A DNA stretch of 64,000 bases. Source: Neomesorhizobium albiziae. GTDB lineage: Bacteria; Pseudomonadota; Alphaproteobacteria; Rhizobiales; Rhizobiaceae. The translations under genes were made by a program, and so were the position numbers. This document shows, piece by piece, positions 18,681 through 27,906 of this stretch (position 1 is the first letter of the stretch; each line of letters starts with the position of its first letter). The notes under the pieces are model-generated. The model worked only from the letters and a program-made list of their open reading frames with translations. It had not been told where the DNA came from and ran no database searches. Where the stretch lies: assembly GCF_900114255.1 (NCBI RefSeq), contig NZ_FOSL01000009.1, positions 62,001 to 126,000 on the forward strand, written 5' to 3'.

Positions 18681-19634
18681 TTAGCCCTGCAGCGCCTCCC
18701 ACATCTGGAGGTCGCGTTCCGCCGTCCAGATACGTGGCGTATCGATGCCCAGTGACTCGTCGTAGGCCCGCGCTACATTGAACGGCAGGCAGTGTTCATA
18801 GATGGCGTAGTTGGAAAACTTCGGGTCGCACACGGTCCGACAGGCGTCCCACGCTTCTTTCAGCGAGCCGCCACCCTGCGCGACCCGAGCCACCGGCCGG
18901 TACGTCGAGCGGACGAAGTCGGCGGTGTTGTCCAGCGCTTCGTTGACCAGCTTTTCGCCAACCAGCGCGTCGCCGCGGCCTGGCGCGATCGCCGCAAGAT
19001 CGAAGCAACGGATAGCCTCAAGTGTGGCCGGCCAGTCGGTGAAATGACCATCGCCGCAATAGCAGGCCGAATGGTATTCGACGATATCGCCGGTGAACAT
19101 GACATTCTCGTCGGGCACATGTGCGACGATGTCGCCAGCCGTATGCGCGCGGCCAAGGAACATCAGGTCGACGCGGCGCTTGCCCAGATAGAGCGTCAGC
19201 CGGTCGTTGAAGGTGAGCGTAGGCCAGGTCAATCCGGGGATCGACTCGTGGCCCTGGAACAGCCGGGGAAAACGGCCGAATTCCGAATCCCAGTCCTCCT
19301 GCCCGCGCTCGGCCACCATCGAACGCGCCTTCTCAGACATCACGATTTCGGAAGCGCCATAGGCCGATGCGCCGAGTACGCGCACAGCATGGTAATGCGA
19401 AAGCACGACATGTTTGATCGGCTTGTCGGTGACAGTACGGATATTCTCGATCACCTTGCCGGCAAGCCGTGGCGTCGCCTGCGCGTCGACGACCATCACG
19501 CTGTCGTCGCCGATGATGACCCCGGTGTTGGGATCGCCTTCGGCGGTAAAGGCCCACAGGTCGCGTCCGACTTCGGTGAAGGAAACCTTCTTTTCCGCCA
19601 GGTCGCCCTGTGAGGCGAAAGCCTTGGCCATCAT
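18681..19634 (-). CDS. MBL-fold hydrolase with altered metal motifs
   Basis: The 317-residue protein is a metallo-beta-lactamase-fold member, with HTAGDIVAH (His164) and TGDIVEYHS (Asp183) conserved. The first metal motif reads H80-Y-H82-A-V84-R85 instead of H-x-H-x-D-H, and the PGHG loop reads P-G-R220-G. Two usual zinc ligands are therefore missing, so a single-metal or non-hydrolytic function is possible. The ATG follows immediately after the fah-like stop (TAAATG), so translation is coupled. It lies between the fumarylacetoacetase-like and DinB genes. A thioester or lactone hydrolase role is only a guess. Confidence 0.82.
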   Translation of the reverse strand: MMAKAFASQGDLAEKKVSFTEVGRDLWAFTAEGDPNTGVIIGDDSVMVVDAQATPRLAGKVIENIRTVTDKPIKHVVLSHYHAVRVLGASAYGASEIVMSEKARSMVAERGQEDWDSEFGRFPRLFQGHESIPGLTWPTLTFNDRLTLYLGKRRVDLMFLGRAHTAGDIVAHVPDENVMFTGDIVEYHSACYCGDGHFTDWPATLEAIRCFDLAAIAPGRGDALVGEKLVNEALDNTADFVRSTYRPVARVAQGGGSLKEAWDACRTVCDPKFSNYAIYEHCLPFNVARAYDESLGIDTPRIWTAERDLQMWEALQG

Positions 19635-20648
19635 TTATCCTTTGTATTTCTCGACTGTTTGCTCGATGGCGCCGAAGACCGAATGACCGGCCTTGTCCTT
19701 CATCTCGATGCGCACGAGGTCGCCAAAGCGCATGAACGGGGTTTTCGGCGCGCCCTGCTCGATGGTTTCGATGGTGCGCAGTTCGGCGATGCAGGAGTAG
19801 CCGGAACCGCCGGCGGGGACAGGCTTGCCCGGCCCGCCGTCGAGCTTGTTGGACACAGTGCCCGATCCGATGATGGCGCCGGCCGCAAGAGGGCGTGTCT
19901 TCGCAGCATGTGCAATCAGCGCCGGGAAATCGAACGTCATGTCGATGCCGGCGTTGGCGCGACCGAAAGGCTGCCCGTTAAGATCGACGCAGAGCGGCAG
20001 ATGCAGCTTGCCGCCGTCCCAGGCTTCACCGAGTTCGTCCGGAGTGACCGCGACCGGCGAAAAGGCCGACGACGGTTTCGACTGGAAGAACCCGAAACCC
20101 TTGGCGAGTTCGGGGGCGGTCAGCCCGCGCAACGTAACGTCGTTGACCAGCATGACAAGTCGGATCGCACCGCGCGCTTCGTCGCTTGTGGCGCCAGCAG
20201 GCACGTCGCCGGTAACCACGGCCACTTCGCCCTCCATGTCGATGCCCCAGGCCTCGTCAGCCATCACGATCGGATCGCGTGGCCCGAGGAAGGAATCGGA
20301 GCCGCCCTGATACATCAACGGATCGGTCCAGAAACTTTCCGGCATCTCGGCGCCGCGCGCCTTGCGCACCAGTTCGACATGGTTGACGTAGGCAGAGCCG
20401 TCCGCCCACTGATAGGCGCGCGGCAGCGGCGAATGCGCGTCATGCTCATGGAAACGCGCCGAAGGCACCGATCCATGCTCCAGGCTTTCGGCAAGGGCGG
20501 CGAGATGCGGTGAAATGCGCTGCCAGTCATCAAGTGCCGCTTGCAAGGTCGGCACCAGGAAGGATGCGTCGGCGTAGCGGGTCAGGTCGCGCGACACGAC
20601 AACCAGTTTTCCGTCGCGCGTTCCGTTCTTCAGCGTTGCAAGTTTCAT
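19635..20648 (-). CDS. Fumarylacetoacetate hydrolase family protein
   Basis: The 337-residue protein belongs to the FAH superfamily. Metal-binding acidic residues lie in GIDMEGEVAVVTGDVP, and NDVTLRGLTAPELAKGFGFF, PLAAGAIIGSGTVSNK and MRFGDLVRIEMKD are conserved blocks. In this operon it should split fumarylacetoacetate to fumarate and acetoacetate, the last step of homogentisate degradation. It is shorter than eukaryotic-type FAH and resembles the bacterial two-domain form. The start at 20648 has GGAG upstream. It follows DUF1428 with a 10-base gap. Confidence 0.9.
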   Translation of the reverse strand: MKLATLKNGTRDGKLVVVSRDLTRYADASFLVPTLQAALDDWQRISPHLAALAESLEHGSVPSARFHEHDAHSPLPRAYQWADGSAYVNHVELVRKARGAEMPESFWTDPLMYQGGSDSFLGPRDPIVMADEAWGIDMEGEVAVVTGDVPAGATSDEARGAIRLVMLVNDVTLRGLTAPELAKGFGFFQSKPSSAFSPVAVTPDELGEAWDGGKLHLPLCVDLNGQPFGRANAGIDMTFDFPALIAHAAKTRPLAAGAIIGSGTVSNKLDGGPGKPVPAGGSGYSCIAELRTIETIEQGAPKTPFMRFGDLVRIEMKDKAGHSVFGAIEQTVEKYKG

Positions 20649-20658
20649 GCGCTCTCCG

Positions 20659-21012
20659 TTATGCTTCCACGAACACCTGGAAGCCGCCATAGATCAAGCG
20701 TTTCATGTAAGCCGGCATCTTGTCCATGCCCGCCTTCATGCGCGGATCCTCCATCACCTTCTTCATCACCTCGTCACGGTGTTCACGTGACGCGTAGGTA
20801 ACATAGGAGAAGACGACCGTCTCATTCTCTTCCCTTTTCACCGCAAGGGGGAACGACGTGACCTCGCCATCCGGCACATCGTCGGCGGCGGCCTCCACAT
20901 AGGACAGAGCTCCGTGTTCCATCCAGACGGTTTTGCCAAGTTCGGCGTTCTTCCTGTATTCTTCCCATTCCCCCTTCGGCACGGGCAGAACGAAGCCATC
21001 AACATAAGTCAT
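20659..21012 (-). CDS. DUF1428 domain protein
   Basis: The 117-residue protein (MTYVDGFVLPVPKGEWEEYR... KRLIYGGFQVFVEA) fits DUF1428, small proteins of the dimeric alpha-beta barrel (ABM/NIPSNAP-like) type such as E. coli YbaA. No catalytic residues can be assigned. The gene lies between hmgA and the fah-like gene and is in the same transcript. It may bind a pathway intermediate; that is inference from context. An AAAAGGAGAAAAC site precedes the ATG. Confidence 0.85.
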   Translation of the reverse strand: MTYVDGFVLPVPKGEWEEYRKNAELGKTVWMEHGALSYVEAAADDVPDGEVTSFPLAVKREENETVVFSYVTYASREHRDEVMKKVMEDPRMKAGMDKMPAYMKRLIYGGFQVFVEA

Positions 21013-21093
21013 GGTTTTCTCCTTTTGTGGTCACAACGACCTAAGGACGAACCGCGAGGGATGGTTCCGACAACCGGCCGGAAAGATTCGGTG

Positions 21094-22407
21094 CTAACTC
21101 CAATCGCCTTCGACGGTGCCGTTGAAGCGCTTCTTCAGGTCCTTCCAGCAGTCGATATAGTCCTGCTGCAAAGTCGGGAGTTCCGCCCCATAGCGGGTCA
21201 ACATCTGCGGGAAGCGGGTCTCGAACATGAAGGCCATCGTGTTGTCGAGCTTCACCGGCTTCAGGTCGGCCTTCGAGGCCTTTTCGAAGCCCGGCGCGTC
21301 CGGTCCATGCGCCAGCATCATGTTGTGCAGGCTGATGCCGCCGGGGACAAACCCTTCTTCCTTGGCGTCGTACTGACCGTGGATGAGGCCCATGAACTCG
21401 CTCATGATGTTACGGTGATACCAGGGCGGCCGGAAGGTGTTTTCCGCCACCAGCCAGCGCGGCGGGAAAATGACGAAGTCGACATTGGCCGTGCCTTCCT
21501 CGCCGCTCGGCGCGGTAAGCACGGTGAAGATGGACGGATCGGGATGGTCGAAAAGGATCGCACCGACCGGCGAAAACGTAGCCAGATCATATTTGTAGGG
21601 CGCGTAGTTGCCATGCCACGCGACGACGTCGAGAGGCGAATGGCCAAGTTCGGTGACATGGAAGGAGCCGCACCATTTGACGATCAGCCGGCACGGCGTC
21701 TCCTTCTCCTCGAACCAGGCGCAAGGGGTCTTGAAGTCGCGCGGATTGGCAAGGCAGTTGGCGCCGATCGGTCCGCGGTCGGGCATGGTGAACTTGGCGC
21801 CGTAATTCTCGCAGACATAGCCCCGCACCGTCTCGTCGATCAGTTCGACCTTGAACACCAGGCCGCGCGGAAGCACCGCGATTTCGCCGGGAGCGAGTTC
21901 GATCACGCCCATCTCGGTGACGAAATTCAGCCGCCCGACCTGCGGCACGATCAGCAGCTCGCCGTCCGCGTTGAAGAAATGGTCGTCGATCATCGAACGG
22001 TTTGCGACATAGACATGGGCCGCCATGCCGCTCTGCCCCAGTGCATCGCCGGCCGTGGTGATAGTGCGCATGCCGGCGATGAAGTCGGTGGGTTCCGTCG
22101 GCATCGGCACCGGGTTCCAGCGATATTGCCCGAGCGCCAGCTCGTGATCGTGAATGTTTGGGGCGGTCTTCCACTGCTGATAGCTCGCCGGCTTGAAACG
22201 GCCCGTGTGCTTGACGCTCGGCCGGATGCGGTAAAGCCAGGAGCGCTCGTTGGTGCCGCGCGGCGCTGTAAAGGGTGAGCCGGAAAGTTGCTCGGCATAA
22301 AGACCGTAAGCCGGGCGCTGTGGCGAATTGCGGCCCTGCGGCAGCGAGCCCGGAAGGGTTTCCGTCTCGAAGTCGTTTCCGAAGCCCGGCATATACTGGA
22401 AGGTCAT
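21094..22407 (-). CDS. hmgA: Homogentisate 1,2-dioxygenase
   Basis: The 437-residue protein starts [16 protein letters not shown]..., a very conserved HmgA beginning. The iron-binding segment around residues 330-370, [20 protein letters not shown] followed by [10 protein letters not shown], provides the two His and one Glu ligands. It opens the ring of homogentisate to maleylacetoacetate. The ATG at 22407 has GGGAGGAGAAAG directly upstream. It is the first gene of a seven-gene minus-strand operon and diverges from a MarR-type regulator. Confidence 0.95.
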   Translation of the reverse strand: MTFQYMPGFGNDFETETLPGSLPQGRNSPQRPAYGLYAEQLSGSPFTAPRGTNERSWLYRIRPSVKHTGRFKPASYQQWKTAPNIHDHELALGQYRWNPVPMPTEPTDFIAGMRTITTAGDALGQSGMAAHVYVANRSMIDDHFFNADGELLIVPQVGRLNFVTEMGVIELAPGEIAVLPRGLVFKVELIDETVRGYVCENYGAKFTMPDRGPIGANCLANPRDFKTPCAWFEEKETPCRLIVKWCGSFHVTELGHSPLDVVAWHGNYAPYKYDLATFSPVGAILFDHPDPSIFTVLTAPSGEEGTANVDFVIFPPRWLVAENTFRPPWYHRNIMSEFMGLIHGQYDAKEEGFVPGGISLHNMMLAHGPDAPGFEKASKADLKPVKLDNTMAFMFETRFPQMLTRYGAELPTLQQDYIDCWKDLKKRFNGTVEGDWS

Positions 22408-22436
22408 GGCTTTCTCCTCCCGATTGACCAAATTCG

Positions 22437-22464
22437 TTTCATCTGTAACCATTGAAAATGTAAC
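22437..22464. promoter_or_regulatory. Candidate regulator site between hmgA and the marR-type gene
   Basis: The 106-base divergent gap contains TTTCA-N11-TGAAA (22437-22457) and two TGTAAC direct repeats (22444 and 22459, 15 bases apart). Either could bind the adjacent MarR-type repressor. Confidence 0.35.
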
Positions 22465-22513
22465 TATCAACAGCCGAGGGCCGCCGTACGGCCTCAAATC
22501 CGGGAGCCAGATC

Positions 22514-22954
22514 ATGGACACCGAAATCCTCGAACTCGAGATGTTCCTGCCTTACCGGCTCAATCGGCTGGCCGACGCCGTCAGCCGGGAATTCTCGAAA
22601 ATCTACCGTGACCGCCATGGTTTGACACGCCCGGAATGGCGCGCGCTGGCCGGGCTCGGCCAGCACGGCACCATGACGGCGACAGCCATCGGCGAACAAT
22701 CCGCTATGCACAAGACCAAGGTTTCGCGGGCGGTTGCCGAGCTCGAAAGGCGCAAATGGCTGGTCCGCACACAGGATCCGGCCGACCGCCGAGTTGAAAA
22801 CCTGACGCTGACGAAAAAGGGAGAATCGGTCTATCGGGAACTGGTGCCGATGGCGAAGGCTTACGAGCAGACCCTGCTCGCCCGAATGTCAGCGCGGGAA
22901 CGAAACGATGTCGCGAGCGGTATCCGGGCCATTGAAGCAGCACTGCTCAAATAG
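22514..22954 (+). CDS. MarR-family transcriptional regulator, probable repressor of the homogentisate operon
   Basis: This 146-residue winged-helix protein has recognition region [20 protein letters not shown] and wing [21 protein letters not shown], both typical of MarR. It is divergent from hmgA, which makes it the likely local repressor, with homogentisate or another intermediate as effector. The start at 22514 is preceded by GGGAG. Longer frames extend back through the promoter into hmgA and are not credible. It converges with the HPP gene 11 bases downstream. Confidence 0.88.
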   Translation: MDTEILELEMFLPYRLNRLADAVSREFSKIYRDRHGLTRPEWRALAGLGQHGTMTATAIGEQSAMHKTKVSRAVAELERRKWLVRTQDPADRRVENLTLTKKGESVYRELVPMAKAYEQTLLARMSARERNDVASGIRAIEAALLK

Positions 22955-22965
22955 GACCAACCGCC

Positions 22966-23469
22966 CTACTCCACCGGCCGAGGATATTGAACCCGCGGCG
23001 GTATCCAGTGATGGATCAGGGCAAGCACGACGAGGCTGGCGCTGCCAATCAACACCACCACAAAAAGCGTCGCCCCCTGAAACGGCGACGCCGTCGCCAC
23101 CAGCGGCAATGCTCCCGCGGGTGGATGTGTCACGCGCAACATCAGCATCAGCGCGATAGCGATGCCGACCGCGATAGCGGCGGCCCACCATGCGCCGGGA
23201 AAGGCGAGCGCGGCAGCGACGCCGACGATCGCGGCTATGAGATAACCGGCAAAGATGTTCATTGGCTGGGCAAGCGGACTGGCCGGCTGGCCAAAGAGAA
23301 GAACGGCCGTCGCGCCGAGCGGCGCGATCAGCAGCGGCAACCCTGTCAGCGACGACAGACCGCCTACCAGCGACATGCCGAGGATAGCGCCCGAGCCCGA
23401 TTTCAGATGGGACAGGAATTGCCCCCGCGGTTCGTGTCTGGCTGTCAGGGAGCGGATATGGCGGCGCAT
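22966..23469 (-). CDS. HPP-family integral membrane protein
   Basis: The protein is about 167 residues with four to five hydrophobic helices (AILGMSLVGGLSSLTGL, PMNIFAGYLIAAIVGVAAAL, WWAAAIAVGIAIALMLML, GATLFVVVLIGSASLVVLAL). The family signature VTHPPAGALPL gives HPP its name, and APLGATAVLLFG is also conserved. HPP proteins are small membrane transporters; a plant member moves nitrite, but the substrate here is unknown. The start is uncertain because no clear ribosome site precedes Met at 23469; an in-frame upstream start at 23526 is possible. Confidence 0.8.
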   Translation of the reverse strand: MRRHIRSLTARHEPRGQFLSHLKSGSGAILGMSLVGGLSSLTGLPLLIAPLGATAVLLFGQPASPLAQPMNIFAGYLIAAIVGVAAALAFPGAWWAAAIAVGIAIALMLMLRVTHPPAGALPLVATASPFQGATLFVVVLIGSASLVVLALIHHWIPPRVQYPRPVE

Positions 23470-23641
23470 CGGCAGGTCCGGATCAGGAAGCCCGCCTCGA
23501 TAGCAAACGCCGTGAACCGCCTGCAACGATCAAAATTCGAATTTTCAGCCCGAAAGCGGAAAAATCGTGATGCCAGGCGATGGCCGCAGCAAGCTAGCCA
23601 AATTGACAACTACCAATGGCTGGCTTATCTGTTTGTTTAAA

Positions 23642-23666
23642 TTAACTGGTTAAATTGACCGGTCAA
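23642..23666. promoter_or_regulatory. Double palindromic operator of the toxin-antitoxin pair
   Basis: Two adjacent dyads, TTAAC-TG-GTTAA (23642-23653) and TTGACCGGTCAA (23655-23666), lie 16 bases before the antitoxin start. Paired dyads at this place are usual binding sites for autorepressing Phd/VapB-type antitoxins. Confidence 0.6.
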
Positions 23667-23681
23667 TAAAGGCCGCAATTC

Positions 23682-23933
23682 ATGAAGACCATTCAGGCAT
23701 CCGAGGCCAAAGCGAAATTCTCCGCTCTGCTCAGCGAGGTCGAGCGTGGCGAGGTGATCGAAATCACGCGTCATGGCAAGACGATCGCGCGGATCGTGCC
23801 CGAAGCAGACGAAGCGGAGCGCCGAAAACGTGCGGTACAGGCTATCCTTGACCTTAAGAGATCTGGGCGAAAGACCGGAATCACCGTCGAGGACATTCTG
23901 TCGGCGCGCGATGAAGGCCGGAAGCCGCTGTGA
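23682..23933 (+). CDS. Phd/YefM-family antitoxin
   Basis: The 83-residue protein opens with MKTIQASEAKAKFSALLSEV, the DNA-binding half of Phd/YefM antitoxins, followed by GEVIEITRHGKTIARIVP. The C-terminal half (charged, ending DILSARDEGRKPL) would wrap the toxin. Its stop overlaps the toxin start by four bases, the standard arrangement that makes antitoxin first. Autoregulation through the two upstream palindromes is likely. The ribosome site is weak. Confidence 0.88.
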   Translation: MKTIQASEAKAKFSALLSEVERGEVIEITRHGKTIARIVPEADEAERRKRAVQAILDLKRSGRKTGITVEDILSARDEGRKPL

Positions 23934-24340
23934 CGCTTGTCATCGATAGTTCTGTCGCCGCAAGCTGGAGCATTCCCGATGAGGATTCACCCGCGGCTCT
24001 AAGGGCGCTCACAATCGCATCGTCCGATGGCGCCTCCGTGCCCAGTCTTTTCTGGCACGAACTGCGCAATGTTCTTCTCGTCAGCGAGCGGCGCGGCAGG
24101 CTTACGTCCGATGAGGTCCACACGGGGCTCGCCGCGGTTGCCGACCTCTCTCCCAATGTCGATGAACTCGATGGGCATTCGGCAATTCTGGCCTTGGCCA
24201 GGCGGCATACGCTTTCAGCCTATGATGCCGCGTATCTGGAACTGGCGATCAGGCGCGGGGGAACAATAGCCACGCTGGACAACAAGCTGGCCAAAGCCGC
24301 CCTGGCCGAAAACTTGACCGTCATTTCCGATCAGGCCTGA
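23930..24340 (+). CDS. VapC-family PIN-domain toxin
   Basis: The 136-residue PIN-domain ribonuclease keeps the acidic metal-binding residues: Asp6 (VIDSS), Glu44 (FWHELRN), Asp99 (SAYDAAYLELA) and Asp117 (TLDNKLA). It is expected to cleave RNA, often tRNA, when freed from its antitoxin. It overlaps the antitoxin gene (GTGA) and begins with GTG. Its stop lies four bases from the convergent tdh stop. All four catalytic residues are present, so the module looks functional. Confidence 0.88.
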   Translation: MTLVIDSSVAASWSIPDEDSPAALRALTIASSDGASVPSLFWHELRNVLLVSERRGRLTSDEVHTGLAAVADLSPNVDELDGHSAILALARRHTLSAYDAAYLELAIRRGGTIATLDNKLAKAALAENLTVISDQA

Positions 24341-24344
24341 CATC

Positions 24345-25379
24345 TCACCAGTCCATCACAACCTTGCCGGAATTGCCGCTGCGCATCGCCTCGAAGCCTG
24401 CCTTGTAGTCGTCGATGCCGATGCGGTGCGTGATCAGCCCGGAAACGTCGAGCGGCCCCTGTACCAGTGCGATCATCTTGTACCAGGTCTCGAACATCTC
24501 GCGGCCGTAGATGCCCTTGAGATGCAGCATCTTGAAGATGACTTTGTTCCAGTCGATCTCGAAACCGGTCGGCGCGATACCCAGAATGGCGATCTTGCCG
24601 CCATTGTTCATGGTATCGATCATGTCGCGGAAGGCGGGGGCTGCTCCCGACATCTCGAGGCCGACATCGAAACCTTCGTTCATGCCGATTTCGCGCATCA
24701 CGTCCCTCAGCTTCGACTTCGAGGCATCGACGACATGCTGGACGCCCATCTTGCGCGCCAGTTCGAGGCGAACCGGATTGATGTCGGTGATGACGACTTT
24801 GCGGGCTCCAACGCACTGCGCCACCATGGCCCCCATGATGCCGATCGGGCCGGCGCCGGTGACCAGCACATCCTCGCCGACGAGATCGAAGGACAGCGCC
24901 GTGTGCACGGCGTTGCCGAGCGGGTCGAAGATCGCCGCGATCTCATCCGGCACATCATCGGGGATCGGCACGACGTTGTGTTGCGGGATCGCCAGATATT
25001 CGCCGAAGGCGCCCGGCCGGTTGACGCCGACGCCCAGCGTATTGCGGCAGAGGTGACCGCGGCCGGCGCGGCAGTTGCGGCAATGGCCGCAGACGATGTG
25101 TCCTTCGCCCGAAACGCGCTGCCCAATCTTGTATTCGGTTACCGCCGACCCGAAATCGGCGACGGTGCCGACGAATTCGTGGCCGGTGACCATCGGCACC
25201 GGCACCGTCTTCTGTGCCCATTCGTCCCAGTTCCAGATGTGCACGTCTGTGCCGCAGATCGCGGACTTCCTGACCTTGATCAGCACGTCGTTGGGGCCGA
25301 TCTCCGGCACCGGCACTTCTTCCATCCAGATGCCTGGCTCGGCCTTGGCCTTCACCAGCGCACGCATCATGTTCGACAT
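24345..25379 (-). CDS. tdh: L-threonine 3-dehydrogenase
   Basis: The 344-residue zinc-dependent medium-chain dehydrogenase has catalytic Cys in [16 protein letters not shown]. The four-cysteine structural zinc loop is in [20 protein letters not shown], and the NAD motif is [13 protein letters not shown]. The [15 protein letters not shown] block is diagnostic of Tdh. It oxidises threonine to 2-amino-3-oxobutyrate, the substrate of Kbl encoded 10 bases upstream. The start at 25379 follows AGGAACG; an upstream in-frame start at 25397 would overlap kbl. Confidence 0.95.
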   Translation of the reverse strand: MSNMMRALVKAKAEPGIWMEEVPVPEIGPNDVLIKVRKSAICGTDVHIWNWDEWAQKTVPVPMVTGHEFVGTVADFGSAVTEYKIGQRVSGEGHIVCGHCRNCRAGRGHLCRNTLGVGVNRPGAFGEYLAIPQHNVVPIPDDVPDEIAAIFDPLGNAVHTALSFDLVGEDVLVTGAGPIGIMGAMVAQCVGARKVVITDINPVRLELARKMGVQHVVDASKSKLRDVMREIGMNEGFDVGLEMSGAAPAFRDMIDTMNNGGKIAILGIAPTGFEIDWNKVIFKMLHLKGIYGREMFETWYKMIALVQGPLDVSGLITHRIGIDDYKAGFEAMRSGNSGKVVMDW

Positions 25380-25389
25380 GTTTTCGTTC

Positions 25390-26580
25390 CTAACCAATCA
25401 CGCCAAGTTCGCGGCCGACCTCGCCAAACGCATGCACAGCACGGTCGATATCTTCCGTCGAATGTGCAGCCGACATCTGCGTCCTGATCCGCGCCTGTCC
25501 CTTGGGCACGACCGGGAACGAAAAACCAATCACATAGATGCCGCGCTCCAGCATCCTTGCCGCCATCTCCTGGGCAATCGTGGCCTCGCCCAGCATGACC
25601 GGGATAATCGGATGGCCGGCGCCGGCCAGCTTGAAGCCTAGTTTCGACATCTTTTCACGAAAACGTTCGGCGTTTGTATAAAGCCGCTCCCGCAAGGCGG
25701 CGCCATTCTCGATCATGTCGAAGACCTTGATCGAGGCGCCGGCTATCGCCGGCATCAGCGTGTTCGAGAACAGATAGGGCCGCGAGCGCTGACGCAGCCA
25801 GTCGACCACGTCACGCTTGCCGGACGTGTAGCCGCCGGACGCGCCGCCGAGTGCCTTGCCCAGCGTGCCGGTGATGATGTCCACCCGGCCCTCGACGCCG
25901 CAATATTCGGGTGAGCCACGGCCATTCTTGCCGACGAAGCCGACGGCGTGGCTGTCATCGACCATGACCATCGCGCCGTATTTATCGGCAAGATCGCAGA
26001 CACCCTGGAGATTGGCGATAATGCCGTCCATGGAAAACACGCCGTCGGTGGCGATAAGCTTGAAACGGCTGCCTTCCGCCTTCTTCAACTCTTCCTCGAG
26101 CGCTGCCATGTCGTTGTTGGCATAGCGGAAGCGCCTGGCCTTGGAGAGCCGCACGCCGTCGATGATCGACGCATGGTTGAGCGCGTCGGAAATCACTGCG
26201 TCCTCTTCGCCGAGCAGCGTCTCGAACAGCCCGCCATTGGCGTCGAAGCACGAGCCGTAGAGGATAGTGTCTTCCATGCCCAGAAAGTTCGATATGGTCG
26301 CCTCGAGCTGCTTGTGTTCTTCCTGGGTGCCGCAGATGAAGCGCACCGAGGCCATGCCATAGCCGTAGCGGTCGAGGGCGTCCTTAGCGGCGGCGCGCAA
26401 CTCTTCATTGTCGGCAAGGCCAAGATAATTGTTGGCGCAGAAATTCAGCACCTTGTCGCCGCTTGCCACTTCGATTCGGCTCGACTGGGTCGAGGTGATG
26501 ACGCGCTCGGACTTATAGAGGCCGGCGGATTTCAGCCCTTCAAGCTCGGCTGCGATGTGGGACAGAAAATTACTGCTCAT
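25390..26580 (-). CDS. kbl: 2-amino-3-oxobutyrate CoA ligase (glycine C-acetyltransferase)
   Basis: The 396-residue PLP enzyme of the alpha-oxoamine synthase family has the PLP lysine in [17 protein letters not shown] and the conserved [29 protein letters not shown] near the N-terminus is typical of Kbl. It splits 2-amino-3-oxobutyrate with CoA to glycine and acetyl-CoA. It is first in a two-gene operon with tdh and is divergent from the enolase-superfamily gene at 26740. Confidence 0.95.
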   Translation of the reverse strand: MSSNFLSHIAAELEGLKSAGLYKSERVITSTQSSRIEVASGDKVLNFCANNYLGLADNEELRAAAKDALDRYGYGMASVRFICGTQEEHKQLEATISNFLGMEDTILYGSCFDANGGLFETLLGEEDAVISDALNHASIIDGVRLSKARRFRYANNDMAALEEELKKAEGSRFKLIATDGVFSMDGIIANLQGVCDLADKYGAMVMVDDSHAVGFVGKNGRGSPEYCGVEGRVDIITGTLGKALGGASGGYTSGKRDVVDWLRQRSRPYLFSNTLMPAIAGASIKVFDMIENGAALRERLYTNAERFREKMSKLGFKLAGAGHPIIPVMLGEATIAQEMAARMLERGIYVIGFSFPVVPKGQARIRTQMSAAHSTEDIDRAVHAFGEVGRELGVIG

Positions 26581-26739
26581 TCAGCACCTGTTCCTGGGCA
26601 TTTGCCCCTCGTACCGCCCCGCAGCAGCGGAGATCTATCACAAATACGACTTGGCGACTCGCCGCTTCCCTGGCGTCGAACGCGGGCGCACGAGGCTAGA
26701 GTGGACCGGTTTTGTCAACAGACATCGGCAAGGAAATCC

Positions 26740-27855
26740 ATGTCAGCCGCGACCATATCGAGCATTCGTATCTACAGGCAATGGCAGCCGTTTCGCGACG
26801 GTACCTATCGCTGCTCCGGCGGGCGCAGCGCCGAAGGATTCGATTCCTCGATCGTCGAGATTACCTCGCGCGATGGCTTGCTCGGCTATGGGGAGATGGC
26901 GCCGCTCGGCAGCTTCTACGACCCGGCCTTCGCCGAGGGCGCGCGAGCGGCGATGCGCGAGCTTGCGCCGCACCTGTTGGGAGCCGATGCCACCGGCATC
27001 GAGGCGCTGAACCGCCGCATGGATTTGCTGCTGAACGGCCACCCTTACGCGAAGGCGGCGATCGACATGGCGCTCTGGGACCTTCGTGGCAAGCACTGCG
27101 GGTTGTCGCTGGCGACGATGAGCGGCGGCGCGGAAGGTGCCACGCTGGCACTCTACAGGTCGATTGCCCAACAGGCGCCCGACGCAATGGCGGCGCGTGC
27201 GCAGAAATACATCGTCGAAGGCTATCGCCGCCTGCAGGTGAAGGTCGGGCTCGACGTCAACGACGATATCGCACGGCTTCAGGCGGTGCGTGCTGCCGTT
27301 CCGGCCGACACGGTGCTGTTTTGCGATGCCAATGCGAGCTGGGGCACAGCCGATACGCGGCGCTTCCTGATGGCGACGCGCGACCTCGACTATACGCTGG
27401 AACAGCCCTGCGCGAGCTACGATGAGAATCTGGCGATCCGCCGCGTCTGCGACCGGCCGCTGGTGCTCGACGAAACAATCGACAGCGTCGACGTGTTGCT
27501 GCGCGCCATGGCCGACGGACTGGTCGACGGCATCACCATCAAGCTCGCCCGCGTCGGCGGACTGACCAAGGCCAAGCTGGTGCGCGACATCGCCATTGCC
27601 CGCAATCTCAAGGTGACAATCGAAGACACTGGCGGCGCCGAGATCGACACGGCAGCCTATTGCGGGCTCATGCTGTCGACACCTGAGGCCCTCCGCCAAC
27701 ACACCGTCGACTTCCACAACTGGGTGACGGTCTCCAACGCGAAGGCCGACTTCCGCATCGCGGACGGCGCGATGACGATTCCGGTTGGCCCCGGTCTTGG
27801 CATCGAGGTCGACGTGAACACATTTGGCGATCCGGTTTTCGCCTGCCAGCTCTGA
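26740..27855 (+). CDS. Mandelate racemase / muconate lactonizing enzyme family protein
   Basis: The 371-residue enolase-superfamily protein has the metal-binding acids in FCDANASW, LEQPCASYDE and VLDETIDSVD and lysines in RLQVKVGLD and ITIKLARVGGLTKAK. N-terminal segments GYGEMAPLGSFYDPAF and ALYRSIAQQAPDAMA resemble the proline-betaine/hydroxyproline branch (HpbD or cis-3-hydroxyproline dehydratase type). Substrate assignment within the family needs more than sequence reading. The start at 26740 has AAGGAAATCC upstream; the very long open frame before it is antisense to kbl. It is divergent from kbl-tdh and has no obvious operon partner. Confidence 0.8.
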   Translation: MSAATISSIRIYRQWQPFRDGTYRCSGGRSAEGFDSSIVEITSRDGLLGYGEMAPLGSFYDPAFAEGARAAMRELAPHLLGADATGIEALNRRMDLLLNGHPYAKAAIDMALWDLRGKHCGLSLATMSGGAEGATLALYRSIAQQAPDAMAARAQKYIVEGYRRLQVKVGLDVNDDIARLQAVRAAVPADTVLFCDANASWGTADTRRFLMATRDLDYTLEQPCASYDENLAIRRVCDRPLVLDETIDSVDVLLRAMADGLVDGITIKLARVGGLTKAKLVRDIAIARNLKVTIEDTGGAEIDTAAYCGLMLSTPEALRQHTVDFHNWVTVSNAKADFRIADGAMTIPVGPGLGIEVDVNTFGDPVFACQL

Positions 27856-27906
27856 TCTGCGAAACCCGCCTCGACGCATTGCCGAGACGGGAGAGCCGTT
27901 GCCGGC

